Positions 23,545-32,704 of a stretch of DNA of 64,000 bases are shown here, one piece after another (position 1 is the first letter of the stretch; each line of letters opens with the position of its first letter). Location of the stretch: assembly GCA_965662365.1 (NCBI GenBank), contig CBFIHR010000010.1:1-64000 (forward strand), read 5' to 3'. Source of the DNA: CAWVWD01 sp965662365. GTDB lineage: Bacteria; Bacteroidota; Bacteroidia; Chitinophagales; Saprospiraceae. The position numbers and the translations under genes were made by a program. The notes under the pieces were generated by a model that did not search any database, was not told the DNA's origin, and saw only the letters and a program-made list of their open reading frames with translations.

Positions 23545-24978
23545 ATGGAACAATCAATAATAGGTAGAACCGAAGAAAAAGCGATTTTACATAAAGCGTT
23601 AAACTCTAACGAAGCGGAGATGATTTCGGTTATTGGTCGTAGAAGAGTTGGAAAAACCTATTTGATACGAACGGTTTATAAAGACTATATTGCTTTTGAA
23701 ATATCAGGTTTGCAAAATGCGACAGGCGAAGAACAACTCCGTAATTTTGCGAATCAACTCCGCAAATATTCTAAATCCAAAATTATCATTCCAACGCCTA
23801 AAGATTGGTTAGATGCCTTTTTTATCTTGGTGGATTATTTGGAACAAATCGAAACGGACAAAAAATTAGTGGTATTTTTTGATGAAGTACCGTGGATGGC
23901 AACGCACAAATCAGGCTTTCTAAAAGGACTAAGTTATTTTTGGAATAGTTGGGCCGTTAAGCAAAATATTGTTGTGGTTATTTGTGGTTCGGCAGCATCT
24001 TGGATGATTCAAAAAATACTGCGAGATAAAGGCGGTTTGCACAATCGAGTGACTCGACGGATTCGTTTGCAACCTTTCACATTAGCAGAAACGGAAGCGT
24101 TTTTATTAAACCGAAATATCAAATTTCAACGCTATCAACTCTTACAAATTTATATGGCAATGGGCGGCATTCCGCATTATTTAAAAGAAATTGAAGGCGG
24201 AAAAAGTGCGGCTCAAAATATTGATGCGATTTGTTTTGGTGAAAACGGCTTGCTGCGTGATGAGTTCCAAAGTCTTTATCCTGCTCTGTTCAAACATTCG
24301 GATTATCACACGGCAATTATCCGAGCTTTGGCAGCTAAACCAAATGGTTTAACTCGTCCTGATTTGATAACATCTGCTAAAATTACCGACAGCGGACGTA
24401 TTTCTAAAGTCTTAATTGAACTCGAAGAGTCGGGATTTATTACCGCTTACAACGCTTTTGGAAAAAAGAAAAAGGGCAAAATCTATCGGCTAACCGATGA
24501 ATATTCTATCTTTTATTTACGCTTTATCGAACCAAATCTTTCGGAAACTTTTGGTGTTTGGACAACTTTAAGTCAAGGACAAACCTACAAGATTTGGTGT
24601 GGTTATGCCTTTGAGAATGTTTGTTTAAAACACATTCCTCAAATCAAAAAAGCCTTGGGTATTTCGGGCGTTTACACTCGTTCTACTTCCTTCTATAAAA
24701 AAGGCGACGACCAAAGTAAAGGCACTCAAATTGATTTATTGATTGATAGAAATGATAGAACCATCAACTTGGTAGAAATCAAATTTTACGATGGTACATT
24801 CACTATTTCTAAAGATTATGCTCAAAAGCTTCGTCAAAAAGTTCAAGTTTTTAAAGAAACGACAGAAACGAAAAAACAAGTTTTTTTAACGTTAATCACT
24901 GCTTTAGGCTTAAAGCCAAATATTCATAGTGTTGGTTTGGTGGACGTTGATTTGGATAGTGCGGTTTTGTTTGAATGA
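23545..24978 (+). CDS. AAA ATPase with C-terminal DUF234/nuclease-like domain
   Basis: 477 residues. N-terminal ATPase domain: Walker A 'GRRRVGKT' at 31-38, Walker B 'LVVFFDEVPW' near 108-117, sensor 'VVVICGSAASWMI'. A winged-helix segment follows ('LITSAKITDSGRISKVLIEL'), then a C-terminal region like DUF234 with 'QIDLLIDRNDRTINLVEIKF', whose D...E-x-K spacing recalls a PD-(D/E)XK nuclease site. The family ('archaeal ATPase plus DUF234') is scattered among archaea and bacteria as stand-alone, apparently mobile genes of unknown function; a role in DNA binding or defence has been suggested only by structure. It has its own nested-repeat promoter. Confidence 0.85.
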   Translation: MEQSIIGRTEEKAILHKALNSNEAEMISVIGRRRVGKTYLIRTVYKDYIAFEISGLQNATGEEQLRNFANQLRKYSKSKIIIPTPKDWLDAFFILVDYLEQIETDKKLVVFFDEVPWMATHKSGFLKGLSYFWNSWAVKQNIVVVICGSAASWMIQKILRDKGGLHNRVTRRIRLQPFTLAETEAFLLNRNIKFQRYQLLQIYMAMGGIPHYLKEIEGGKSAAQNIDAICFGENGLLRDEFQSLYPALFKHSDYHTAIIRALAAKPNGLTRPDLITSAKITDSGRISKVLIELEESGFITAYNAFGKKKKGKIYRLTDEYSIFYLRFIEPNLSETFGVWTTLSQGQTYKIWCGYAFENVCLKHIPQIKKALGISGVYTRSTSFYKKGDDQSKGTQIDLLIDRNDRTINLVEIKFYDGTFTISKDYAQKLRQKVQVFKETTETKKQVFLTLITALGLKPNIHSVGLVDVDLDSAVLFE

Positions 24979-25056
24979 AGGGAATTTTTAAATCGAAATT
25001 TATAAACGAGGAAAATTAAAGGAAACGATTTTTAGCAAATAATCTATCTTTACAAA

Positions 25057-25947
25057 ATGCTACAACTACAAAAACACATCGCTAAACCAACCGAACGAAC
25101 TCGCCTAAGCGATTACGCCATCGGCATTTTCGAGTCTATTCCGACTCGAAAAGGTATCAAAAAAGCGATTAAAAAAGGTGCAATTTATGTCAATGGTGAA
25201 GTTGGACAAACTGGAACTTGGATAGTCGAAGGCGATGAAATTGTATTGTACGATTTAGACGAAAGTCTGCCGAAAACGTTTGAGTGTGATTTGCCGATTG
25301 TGTTTGAAGATGACGATTTGGCGATTATTAATAAACCTGGTGGCATTCCTGTCAGTGGCAATTATTATAAAACGGTTCAGAATGCGTTACCACACAATTT
25401 GACAAAATCAACGGCTGTTGATGCGTTGAAAATCGCTCGACCAGTGCATCGAATTGATGCAGCGACTTGCGGCTTGTTGCTTGTCGCAAAAACGAAAACG
25501 GCTCATTTGCACTTATCGAAGCAATTTAAAAATAAAACCATTCAAAAACGGTATCAAGCGATTGCCATCGGAAAATTACCACAAAAAGGACGAATTGAAA
25601 CGCCGATTGATGAAAAACCGTCAATTACGGATTTTGAAACGGTGAAAATTGTGTCTTCTCTGAAAAATGAATTTTTGACTTTTGTCAATTTATATCCGAT
25701 TACGGGTCGAACGCATCAGTTGCGAAAGCATTTATCGGGTTTGAATCATCCGATTTTGGGGGATAAATTGTATGGTCAAGAAGGATTGATTTTATGGAAA
25801 AAGGGGTTGTTTCTTTGTGCAGTTGAGTTGAATTTTATTCATCCGAAAACTGAAAAAATGATGCAAATTAGCATTCAACCACCGAATAAATTTAAAACGA
25901 TTTTGGAACGAGAAGCACGACGATTTTTGAATTATAAAAAGTTGTAA
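25057..25947 (+). CDS. RluA-family pseudouridine synthase
   Basis: 296 residues. An N-terminal S4-like RNA-binding region ('GIKKAIKKGAIYVNGE') precedes the catalytic domain with 'DLAIINKPGGIPVSG', the active-site aspartate in 'PVHRIDAATCGLLLVAKT' (usual family form HRLDxxTSG), 'KRYQAIAIGKLPQKGRIETP' and 'PITGRTHQLRKHL'. It converts uridine to pseudouridine in rRNA or tRNA. The 'RIDAATCG' variant is typical of a Bacteroidota RluA branch whose target is unspecified. TATCTTTA occurs five bases before the ATG, too close to serve as its own promoter by the usual rule. Confidence 0.9.
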   Translation: MLQLQKHIAKPTERTRLSDYAIGIFESIPTRKGIKKAIKKGAIYVNGEVGQTGTWIVEGDEIVLYDLDESLPKTFECDLPIVFEDDDLAIINKPGGIPVSGNYYKTVQNALPHNLTKSTAVDALKIARPVHRIDAATCGLLLVAKTKTAHLHLSKQFKNKTIQKRYQAIAIGKLPQKGRIETPIDEKPSITDFETVKIVSSLKNEFLTFVNLYPITGRTHQLRKHLSGLNHPILGDKLYGQEGLILWKKGLFLCAVELNFIHPKTEKMMQISIQPPNKFKTILEREARRFLNYKKL

Positions 25948-26172
25948 ACCCATTTTTCCACAAAAAATCTCAAAAAAAACTCAAAAAAATCCCAAAAATT
26001 TCAAAAAATTAACATTGTAAAAAATCAAAATATGATTTGGAAATGGATATATTTTTAGAATTTTCATTCATTTTTTAGGTTAAATACCTCATTTTTTCGA
26101 ACTCATCCGAATATAATTCTCAATTCAGTGCGTAAATCAACCTTTGACAAAATAAAATTTCAATAAAAAAAC

Positions 26173-26203
26173 TTGCATCGTCGGAACTTATCTCTCATCT
26201 TTG
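26173..26203 (+). promoter_or_regulatory. Promoter at the head of a non-coding stretch
   Basis: TTG at 26173-26175, 20-base spacer, and CATCTTTG at 26196-26203 (one difference from TAnnTTTG). Transcription would begin near 26210, about 700 bases before the next credible start codon. Confidence 0.5.
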
Positions 26204-26209
26204 CGTTGT

Positions 26210-26710
26210 AATTATTCAAAGTGTAAAAAAGACACTAAGAAATTAATAGCCAAAATTTAAACTTAAACTTTCGGTTGACATCAAGGGTACACTTAACGAA
26301 TGATGCACGAAAAAATTGAAATACATAAAGATAGTATTTCAGGAAATTATTAAAAATAGAACCTGTAACCAACAGGAGAGTAGTTAAGAACCAAATTTTA
26401 CAAGTTTAGAAAAATGAAAACTGCATCGGAAAAATAAGCACCGTGCAGCTTCGAATCCAATGCCTTTTCTGAAAAGTCAGAAAGGTTTGGTGATACATTG
26501 TTATTGTAGAATAACAAAAAACAACAATTAAGTGCACTTGAAAAAGGAGACTACTGATGTTGTGTTGAAGTCTTGATAATACACGCAAAAAATCAAAGTA
26601 TTGATACTGACAAAGATTATAAGTTGTGTTGCTATTGATGGTTTCAATGAGTCAGATACTCCACATTTTTTCACCAAAGTTGATGTATTATTTTACCTCA
26701 ACTTTTGTAT
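26210..26710 (+). ncRNA. Candidate structured RNA of unknown class
   Basis: The gap 25948-26917 (970 bases) has no convincing protein on either strand. From 26210 a string of hairpins can be seen: AGTGT/ACACT (26220-26236), CCTGT/ACAGG (26362-26376), CCTTT..CTGA/TCAGAAAGG (26463-26485), TTGTTATT/AATAACAA (26499-26517), AGTAT/ATACT near 26600, ATTGA/TCAAT near 26635, and AAAGTTGA/TCAACTTT (26677-26705) followed by T-rich sequence, which could end the transcript. I do not see RNase P, tmRNA, 6S or SRP RNA signatures. It may alternatively be a long 5' leader of the secreted-protein gene. Confidence 0.35.
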
Positions 26711-26917
26711 CAGTTTTAAATAAATGATTAATTAGTTCTTTTGTAAACTATTGAAAATAAAAGTTTTATGGGATTGAACTGAAATTTATTTTTTTACTGA
26801 TACTTACAAATTACGCATATTATGAATAGTCATTTTGGTTATCAAAGTTTAATGTATTTACAACTTCAGATGAAGTCAAACGAACAATTAAACATTAAAA
26901 ACAAAAACAGATTTAAC

Positions 26918-27514
26918 ATGATTAGAGCAATTAAAAATTTACTGCTTGCTATGTTATTAAGTTTAACGACTATCGCTAATGCAGGCATTACACCGACAGT
27001 ACCTTACGTGACATTTGAGCAAGTAGGAGAGCAAAAGGTACGTTTGAATTTAACAAATTTGAAAAGTGAACGTCCTCAATTATCTATTCTTGATGCAGAG
27101 GATAACACACTTTATAGCGAATCAATTCGCAAAACGGTAGCTTTTACAAAGGCTTATGATTTTAGTACGTTACAAGATGGTACTTACACAATCAGGTTAG
27201 AATTAGAAGACCGTATTGTTTATCAAGGTGCAATTGTAAAAGATCAACAATTGACATTGGGCAAATATGAAGTGACTCCAAAACCAATTTTCAAAGTATT
27301 TGAAAATGCGTTTGATGTTTATGTTTCAGGAATTGTAGGAGCGGATGTTTCTATCGAAATTTTGGATTCGGCTAATGAGACCGTTCACAAAAAAATGAAT
27401 GAAAGTGTAAACGGTGTGTATCGTCAGTACATTATGAAAAATTTGCCAAGCGGTGATTATACGGTTAAGGTAATGATTGACGGAAAGGTACATTACAAAA
27501 CGATTACGCTTTAA
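26918..27514 (+). CDS. Small secreted protein with two Ig-like repeats
   Basis: 198 residues from the ATG at 26918, which begins a signal peptide ending 'TTIANAG'; an upstream in-frame ATG at 26822 adds a non-signal extension. The mature protein is two similar beta-sandwich units, each ending in a tail like 'LQDGTYTIRLELEDRIVYQG' and 'LPSGDYTVKVMIDGKVHYKT', reminiscent of DUF3244 or T9SS C-terminal sorting domains. The second unit stands at the extreme C-terminus, as a sorting domain would. Cell-surface or periplasmic location is likely; function unknown. It follows the candidate RNA and is followed by the form A hairpin. Confidence 0.65.
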   Translation: MIRAIKNLLLAMLLSLTTIANAGITPTVPYVTFEQVGEQKVRLNLTNLKSERPQLSILDAEDNTLYSESIRKTVAFTKAYDFSTLQDGTYTIRLELEDRIVYQGAIVKDQQLTLGKYEVTPKPIFKVFENAFDVYVSGIVGADVSIEILDSANETVHKKMNESVNGVYRQYIMKNLPSGDYTVKVMIDGKVHYKTITL

Positions 27515-27529
27515 GCAGAAGGAGGAAAT

Positions 27530-27565
27530 TAGATAGAAGGCATTTCAAAAATGTCTTTTATCTTA
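27530..27565 (+). terminator. Hairpin terminator after the secreted protein (repeat form A)
   Basis: AGATAGAAGGCATTT / AAATGTCTTTTATCT, 15 bases after the stop codon. It matches the hairpin after the beta-barrel gene at 10912-10947 in nearly every stem position. Confidence 0.6.
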
Positions 27566-27689
27566 TCCAACTTTTTAATTAAATGATTTTTTAAAATATT
27601 AAATCAATTACGATTTAAAAATTCTCATAATTTGGTTCAGGTACGTCATTTCGTTTTTGGCTATTAACGAATGACAATGCCTAAATATC

Positions 27690-27727
27690 AAAAGCCTTCG
27701 CTCAAAAGTGAGTGAAGGCTTTTCTTT
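27690..27727. terminator. Bidirectional terminator between the secreted protein and dnaB
   Basis: AAAAGCCTTCGCTCA pairs with TGAGTGAAGGCTTTT with one bulge; T-rich on both sides. Confidence 0.8.
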
Positions 27728-27793
27728 ATTGATTAGCTTTTTTGAAAAAACTGCAATAAATTCTATTTTCTGACTTTGGGTATAATAGTTTTG

Positions 27794-29326
27794 CTAAAAC
27801 GGAATATCACCTTCATCATCTGGTCGATTCATGGACGATTGTAAGGTAATCGGTGCAGAATCATTGTACAATTTATCTTCAAAATTCGCAAAGTCTGGAT
27901 CTTCTAAGTTCGAAAACTTCGCAAAATGAGGCGTAAACTTCAACTTTACCGTTTCCAATGCACCATTTCTATGTTTTGCAATGATAATTTCACCGACATC
28001 TTTCAAAGAGTTCCCTTCTTCATCTTCTAAAATTTGATAATATTCGGGACGATAAATGAATGAAACAATATCCGCATCTTGCTCGATTGCTCCTGATTCC
28101 CTCAAATCCGATAACTGCGGCCGCTTCGCACCGCCACGAGTTTCTACCGCACGAGAAAGTTGAGAAAGTGCAATTACAGGTACATTTAATTCTTTGGCTA
28201 AACCTTTTAGTGACCGTGAAATCATACTGATTTCTTGCTCTCGGTTACCATTTTTGTTATCGCCGCCACCAGTCATTAATTGCAAATAATCAATAATCAC
28301 CATTTGAATATCATGCTGCATTTTCAAGCGGCGACATTTTGCACGTAGTTCAAATACATTGATTCCAGGTGTGTCATCAATGAAAATTGGGGCTTCCCCC
28401 AGTTTTTCAATCGCAGAATTTAACTGCTGCCATTCATAATCTTCTAATTGTCCATTTCTCAACTTAGAACCAGGAATCTCTGCCTCCATCGAAATCAAAC
28501 GTTGAACCAGCTGCACACTCGACATCTCCAGCGAGAAGAAAGCAACGCCTTTGTTAAACTCCATTGCTGCATTTCGGGCTAAAGCCAAGGTATATGAAGT
28601 TTTACCCATTCCGGGTCTGGCCGCTACAATAATCAAATCAGAAGGCTGCCAACCAGAGGTTACCCTGTCCAAATTTGTGAAACCAGACGGAACACCGGTC
28701 AGACCTTCTTCCTTTCCTGCCATTTCTTCTAACATCTTGACGGCACGGTTGACTAAGGTGCTCATGTTTTCAGAACCTCGACTAAGGTTTTGTTCGGTGA
28801 TTTCAAAAAGTCCTTGTTCAGCCTTATCTAATAGGTCAAAAACATCAGTTGTATCTTCGTAGGCATCATGAATAATACCAGTTGAAATACGAATTAATTC
28901 TCTTTGAATATGTTTTTGAGCAATGATTCTGGCGTGATATTCTATATTTGCGGCAGAGGCGACACGATTTGTTAGTTCTACTAAATAATAAGCCCCACCG
29001 ATTTTTTCTAATGCACCTTCTTTTTTGATCTCTTCTGTTACCGTCAATAAATCGACAGGCTGCATTTTTTCAAACAACTTCATGATGCACTTGAAGATGA
29101 TTTGATGCGATTCTAAGTAAAAACTTGCAGGTCGTAAAAGGTCGATAACGACAGTTAAGGCATCTTTGTCCAGCATCAATGCCCCTAAAACAGCTTCCTC
29201 CAAAGGTAGTGCCTGCGGCTGTACTTTACCGAAAACATAGCTTGATAAATCACCATTTTTTTTATTCTTTCCCCTCAAATTCGCTGTTCGTTTAAGCGAA
29301 TTATCATTTCCATTATTTTCTGCCAT
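27794..29326 (-). CDS. dnaB: Replicative DNA helicase DnaB
   Basis: 510 residues from the ATG at 29326 (the frame extends to 29374 without similarity). N-terminal domain 'GKVQPQALPLEEAVLGALML' recruits primase; the RecA-like motor has Walker A 'ARPGMGKTS' (Lys242), 'FFSLEMSSVQLVQRLISMEA', Walker B 'IQMVIIDYLQLM' and 'KRPQLSDLRESGAIEQDADI'. The hexamer unwinds DNA at the fork. The C-terminus 'DDEGDIPF' resembles an SSB-like acidic tip. A -7 element TATTTTTG lies at 29372-29379 on this strand. The DnaA-box cluster begins about 120 bases upstream. Confidence 0.96.
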   Translation of the reverse strand: MAENNGNDNSLKRTANLRGKNKKNGDLSSYVFGKVQPQALPLEEAVLGALMLDKDALTVVIDLLRPASFYLESHQIIFKCIMKLFEKMQPVDLLTVTEEIKKEGALEKIGGAYYLVELTNRVASAANIEYHARIIAQKHIQRELIRISTGIIHDAYEDTTDVFDLLDKAEQGLFEITEQNLSRGSENMSTLVNRAVKMLEEMAGKEEGLTGVPSGFTNLDRVTSGWQPSDLIIVAARPGMGKTSYTLALARNAAMEFNKGVAFFSLEMSSVQLVQRLISMEAEIPGSKLRNGQLEDYEWQQLNSAIEKLGEAPIFIDDTPGINVFELRAKCRRLKMQHDIQMVIIDYLQLMTGGGDNKNGNREQEISMISRSLKGLAKELNVPVIALSQLSRAVETRGGAKRPQLSDLRESGAIEQDADIVSFIYRPEYYQILEDEEGNSLKDVGEIIIAKHRNGALETVKLKFTPHFAKFSNLEDPDFANFEDKLYNDSAPITLQSSMNRPDDEGDIPF

Positions 29327-29371
29327 TACTTTTTTGACTCTTATAATTATTTGATGCAATATTTCTGATAA

Positions 29372-29379
29372 CAAAAATA
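29372..29379 (-). promoter_or_regulatory. -7 promoter element before dnaB
   Basis: TATTTTTG on the reverse strand, 45 bases before the ATG at 29326. No obvious -33 TTG. Confidence 0.45.
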
Positions 29380-29444
29380 CTGTTTCTTTTAAAGAAAGTC
29401 GAATGCACTTTTTTGTATCTATTGTGAATTGCTTGTTAGTTTAA

Positions 29445-29725
29445 TGTGAATATGTGAATAAAATTGTGGAAAACTTTTTTAGAAATCCACAAAGTTTTCC
29501 ACAATGTGAATAAAAATGTGAATAACTACCTGTTTTCCTTTTTGTGAAAAAGAGTCATCTGCGGTTATTTATTATCATTTTATCATTAAATACCAATGAT
29601 TAAGTATTATTTTTTCAATAAAAATCAAGACTCAAAACACTGTTCCAGCTTTTACAAACAACTTATTTTCTTAAAAATAGTTATCCACATCTCTTTTTCA
29701 AAAATCCCAAAATGAGGTGGATAAC
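29445..29725. other. DnaA-box cluster, candidate replication origin
   Basis: The gap between dnaB and nadK (29327-29908) holds a perfect DnaA box TTATCCACA at 29681-29689 and one-mismatch boxes at 29453 (TGTGAATAA), 29465 (TGTGGAAAA), 29495 (TTTTCCACA), 29505 and 29517 (both TGTGAATAA) and 29716 (GGTGGATAA), with weaker ones at 29445 and 29483. Between the two groups lies an AT-rich stretch (29555-29640) that could unwind. No gene is evident here. In Bacteroidota the origin need not adjoin dnaA. Confidence 0.5.
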
Positions 29726-29908
29726 TTTCAATATTTTTTTATTGTTGAATAGCTTATTCAAACTAAAATATTATTGATTGGGAGAATTAAAACCAAATTT
29801 GTTTAAAAATAGCATTGATTATCATCAAAAAAGTCATAGCAAAGCATTTATAATGTAAAAATTTACACTTTTTTGTTTTTATAATTGACAATCAGCGTTT
29901 TATCACAA

Positions 29909-30790
29909 TCAATTCCGACTATCAATTCCCCAGCCTAATTTGTCCCGTAAAGTTGATAAGAAATTACGCTCAAATAATCGAGCAATATTAATCGTAAAAT
30001 CAGCTTTTTTGACGGCCAAGCGATGATGTTTGGTAACTAATTCAAAACGAGAATCTAAGGTACACAAGAAGTTTTCGCCTCGACCTTCGATTTCAAAAGA
30101 TAGAACTGCATCATCAGGAATAACCATTGGTCGCATTGTGAGATTGTGAGGTGCAATGGGCGTAATAACAAAGTTGCCGGAGTTAGGAAAAATAATCGGG
30201 CCGCCACAACTCAACGAATAGCCCGTAGAGCCAGTCGGTGTTGCAATAATCAAACCGTCCGCCCAATAGGAGTTTAAAAATTCTCCATTGATGTACATGT
30301 GTACGACAATCATCGATGAGGTGTCTCGCTTCGAAATCGTACAATCATTAATAGCATAATTCAGTCCATTAAAAGTAGGAATATTAGACTCTAAATGTAA
30401 AACTGTTCGTTTGTCCAATTCATAATTACCGTGTACCAATGCTTCAATGGCTTCTTCAATCATATTTTTATCAATACTCGATAGAAAACCTAACCGCCCT
30501 AAATTTACTCCAGCAATCGGGATATTTGAATCTTTCACAAAGGTCAATGTATCTAAAATCGTCCCGTCGCCACCTAACGAAATTAGTAGTTGAATTTTTT
30601 CTGCCTTCAAATCTTCACAAGACTCAAAAGTCTGAAAGTCACCATCATAATGGATTTTTGCTCGAATTTCTGAAACGTAATTTTCATGGATATAAATATC
30701 TGTTTTCCAACGATATAAATTATCAAAGACAGCTTGAACGTAAGTAATATCCTGCGGTTTGAGCAATCGACTATATACAGCTATTCGCAT
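29909..30790 (-). CDS. nadK: NAD kinase
   Basis: 293 residues with the diagnostic 'LISLGGDGTILDTLTFVK' near residues 70-87, 'GVNLGRLGFLSSIDKNMI', 'YWADGLIIATPTGSTGYSLS' and 'CGGPIIFPNSGNFVITPIAPH'. It phosphorylates NAD to NADP in the cytoplasm. Length and motif order match the family. It lies 86 bases downstream of the flavoprotein gene on the same strand and may share its transcript. Its 3' side runs into the DnaA-box region without an obvious terminator. Confidence 0.95.
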   Translation of the reverse strand: MRIAVYSRLLKPQDITYVQAVFDNLYRWKTDIYIHENYVSEIRAKIHYDGDFQTFESCEDLKAEKIQLLISLGGDGTILDTLTFVKDSNIPIAGVNLGRLGFLSSIDKNMIEEAIEALVHGNYELDKRTVLHLESNIPTFNGLNYAINDCTISKRDTSSMIVVHMYINGEFLNSYWADGLIIATPTGSTGYSLSCGGPIIFPNSGNFVITPIAPHNLTMRPMVIPDDAVLSFEIEGRGENFLCTLDSRFELVTKHHRLAVKKADFTINIARLFERNFLSTLRDKLGWGIDSRN

Positions 30791-30876
30791 TTTTTTATTT
30801 TGTGTTTCTCACGAAGACTCACAATGACTTTATCGTTTGTTTTAAAATAGTGAGTGAAACTTTATGAGAACTAAAA

Positions 30877-32511
30877 CTATAACTTTTCTCCTAAAATACT
30901 CTTTGCAGCAACTCTGGCAGAAATCAGGCAACCGCCCAAAAATGTGCCTTCGAGTGAACGATGTCCGTGCATGCCGCCACCGCCAAAACCTGCGGCTTCA
31001 CCGATCGCATATAAACCCTCGATCGCATTTTGTTGGCCGTTTTCATTCGGTATTGTTAGGACTTTACTTTCTAAATTTGTTTGAATCCCGCCCAGGCTTT
31101 TTCGAGAGACGATAAACTCTCGAATCGCCACCAAAGGAAAGGCTTTTTTATCCAAAATCTTTTGGAATTTACACGTCCGAACTCGGTCGCCACGATATTG
31201 TCGAGCGTGTGCGATTCTGCGTAATTGTTCGTCATTGTGATAAGCTTCGCCTCGGTCAATTTGAGCATCATACGGAGCGATAGAATGATACAAATTTTCT
31301 GCCGTCACATGATTTTCGCCGGTCAACGCATTCATCTGGCTCGCTAAATCTTCTAAGGAATTAGCGATAATGACATCTTCACAATTGTCAACAATTTTAT
31401 TAATTAAGGTGGGATTTCCTAAAAGTATATTTTTTAAAAATTGTAAGAAGTTTTTATCCCGAACGGCTTCATTATGTTCTGAACCCGAAATGGCAAATTC
31501 CTTTTTCATAATTGTCATATTCATAATTTGCCACGAATATTTGACGGGTTGTTTACAAATTTCTTGTACCAAAAATCGGGTATCAAAAGACGTTACTAAA
31601 GGCATTGGTCCAAAACGTTTGCCTTCATAATTAGTCCAAATCGCTGATTTACAAGGGACAAGACTCAGACCATGATCTTTTTTGCGGGGAGCATAATGCC
31701 GAATACCTGCGGCATAATTCCATTGTTTTTCCAGGTTGACGATGTTGCCGTTGATGCGTTTTGTAGCTTTGTGTAAGTCACCGATAGCGTATTTGTGCGA
31801 GCCATTAAGAATGGTTTTTGGTGGTTTGCCCCACGGTTTGTACCAGTTTGCTTTGACTTTTTCGATACTTCCGTTAATGCCGCCAGTAGCGACGACGACG
31901 ATTTCCGCTTTCGCTAAAAATGGTGTACCATCTTTTTCGAGTGTTCCGTTTACACCAACAATCGTATCATTTTCAAGGATAATATTATTAACACGATGTT
32001 CAAAATATAATTGTAAGTTTTGGCGACTTTTATGTTCCAGAAGTTTGCCTTTAAACACCCGAACCAGCTCCCATCCAGTTCCCCAAATCATATGAAATCG
32101 AGGAACGGAGTTACCAGGTTGATATAACCCTCGCTCGACCCAATGCACGACTGGAAAAAAGTCTATTCCATTTTTTCGTAACCAATGATAACCATGTGGT
32201 GTAGCATGATTGATATACATTTTTGCCCATTCTTTTCCCCAGTATTCGCTTGCTTCAAAATCTGCGAAAGAGAACCAGTCACGAGTTGCCAAATCAATAT
32301 TATCCTTAATTCCACGTTTTTTTTGATGGTCAGAGTTGACGAAAAACATGCCGCCGAAAGCCCATTTTGCTAAGCCACCAAATTCACTTTCGACATCTCG
32401 GTCGATAATCATTACTTTTTTTCCAGCATCAAGAAGCTCTAAAGCCGTTATCATTCCTGCGATTCCGCCGCCGACAACGATAATATCAGATTGGTAAGTT
32501 TGATTAGTCAT
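30877..32511 (-). CDS. FAD-binding dehydrogenase (3-ketosteroid dehydrogenase-like)
   Basis: 544 residues. The N-terminal dinucleotide fold 'DIIVVGGGIAGMITALELLD' and the C-terminal 'GLYAIGEAAGFGGGGMHGHR' with 'SLEGTFLGGCLISARVAAKS' mark the FAD-dependent fumarate reductase / ketosteroid dehydrogenase superfamily; the particular branch, usually named just 'FAD-binding dehydrogenase', includes the motif 'GGLAKWAFGGMFFVNSDHQK'. It probably introduces or reduces a double bond in an unknown substrate in the cytoplasm. nadK follows on the same strand; the glycerate kinase fusion is divergent. Confidence 0.88.
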   Translation of the reverse strand: MTNQTYQSDIIVVGGGIAGMITALELLDAGKKVMIIDRDVESEFGGLAKWAFGGMFFVNSDHQKKRGIKDNIDLATRDWFSFADFEASEYWGKEWAKMYINHATPHGYHWLRKNGIDFFPVVHWVERGLYQPGNSVPRFHMIWGTGWELVRVFKGKLLEHKSRQNLQLYFEHRVNNIILENDTIVGVNGTLEKDGTPFLAKAEIVVVATGGINGSIEKVKANWYKPWGKPPKTILNGSHKYAIGDLHKATKRINGNIVNLEKQWNYAAGIRHYAPRKKDHGLSLVPCKSAIWTNYEGKRFGPMPLVTSFDTRFLVQEICKQPVKYSWQIMNMTIMKKEFAISGSEHNEAVRDKNFLQFLKNILLGNPTLINKIVDNCEDVIIANSLEDLASQMNALTGENHVTAENLYHSIAPYDAQIDRGEAYHNDEQLRRIAHARQYRGDRVRTCKFQKILDKKAFPLVAIREFIVSRKSLGGIQTNLESKVLTIPNENGQQNAIEGLYAIGEAAGFGGGGMHGHRSLEGTFLGGCLISARVAAKSILGEKL

Positions 32512-32653
32512 TAGTTGGTATCTTGTGTTATTTAAAGGAAAGCTAATTGCTAAATTATTATAAATTTAATGGAAATAAGTAAAACAACAATTTAAAATCA
32601 GGAATCTATTCAATAGATAATCCTTAAGACTACTAAAGTTGATGAAATAACTG

Positions 32654-32661
32654 TATTTTTG
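32654..32661 (+). promoter_or_regulatory. -7 promoter element before the glycerate kinase fusion
   Basis: TATTTTTG, 44 bases before the ATG at 32705; the -33 element is unclear. Confidence 0.4.
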
Positions 32662-32704
32662 TTAGGAAAAAGCCAAGATAAAAAATTAAAAACCCTTTTT
32701 TTAG

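Noticed and set aside
23545..24978. Defence island around the DUF234 ATPase
   Set aside because: Neighbours are an oxidoreductase and an RluA-type pseudouridine synthase; no restriction, toxin or other defence gene is seen.
25044..25051. TATCTTTA as promoter for the RluA-type gene
   Set aside because: It lies only five bases before the ATG, so the transcript would start inside the gene.
26440..26465. TTCGAATCC resembling a tRNA T-loop
   Set aside because: The flanking bases do not pair as a T-stem and no acceptor or anticodon arms can be built around it.
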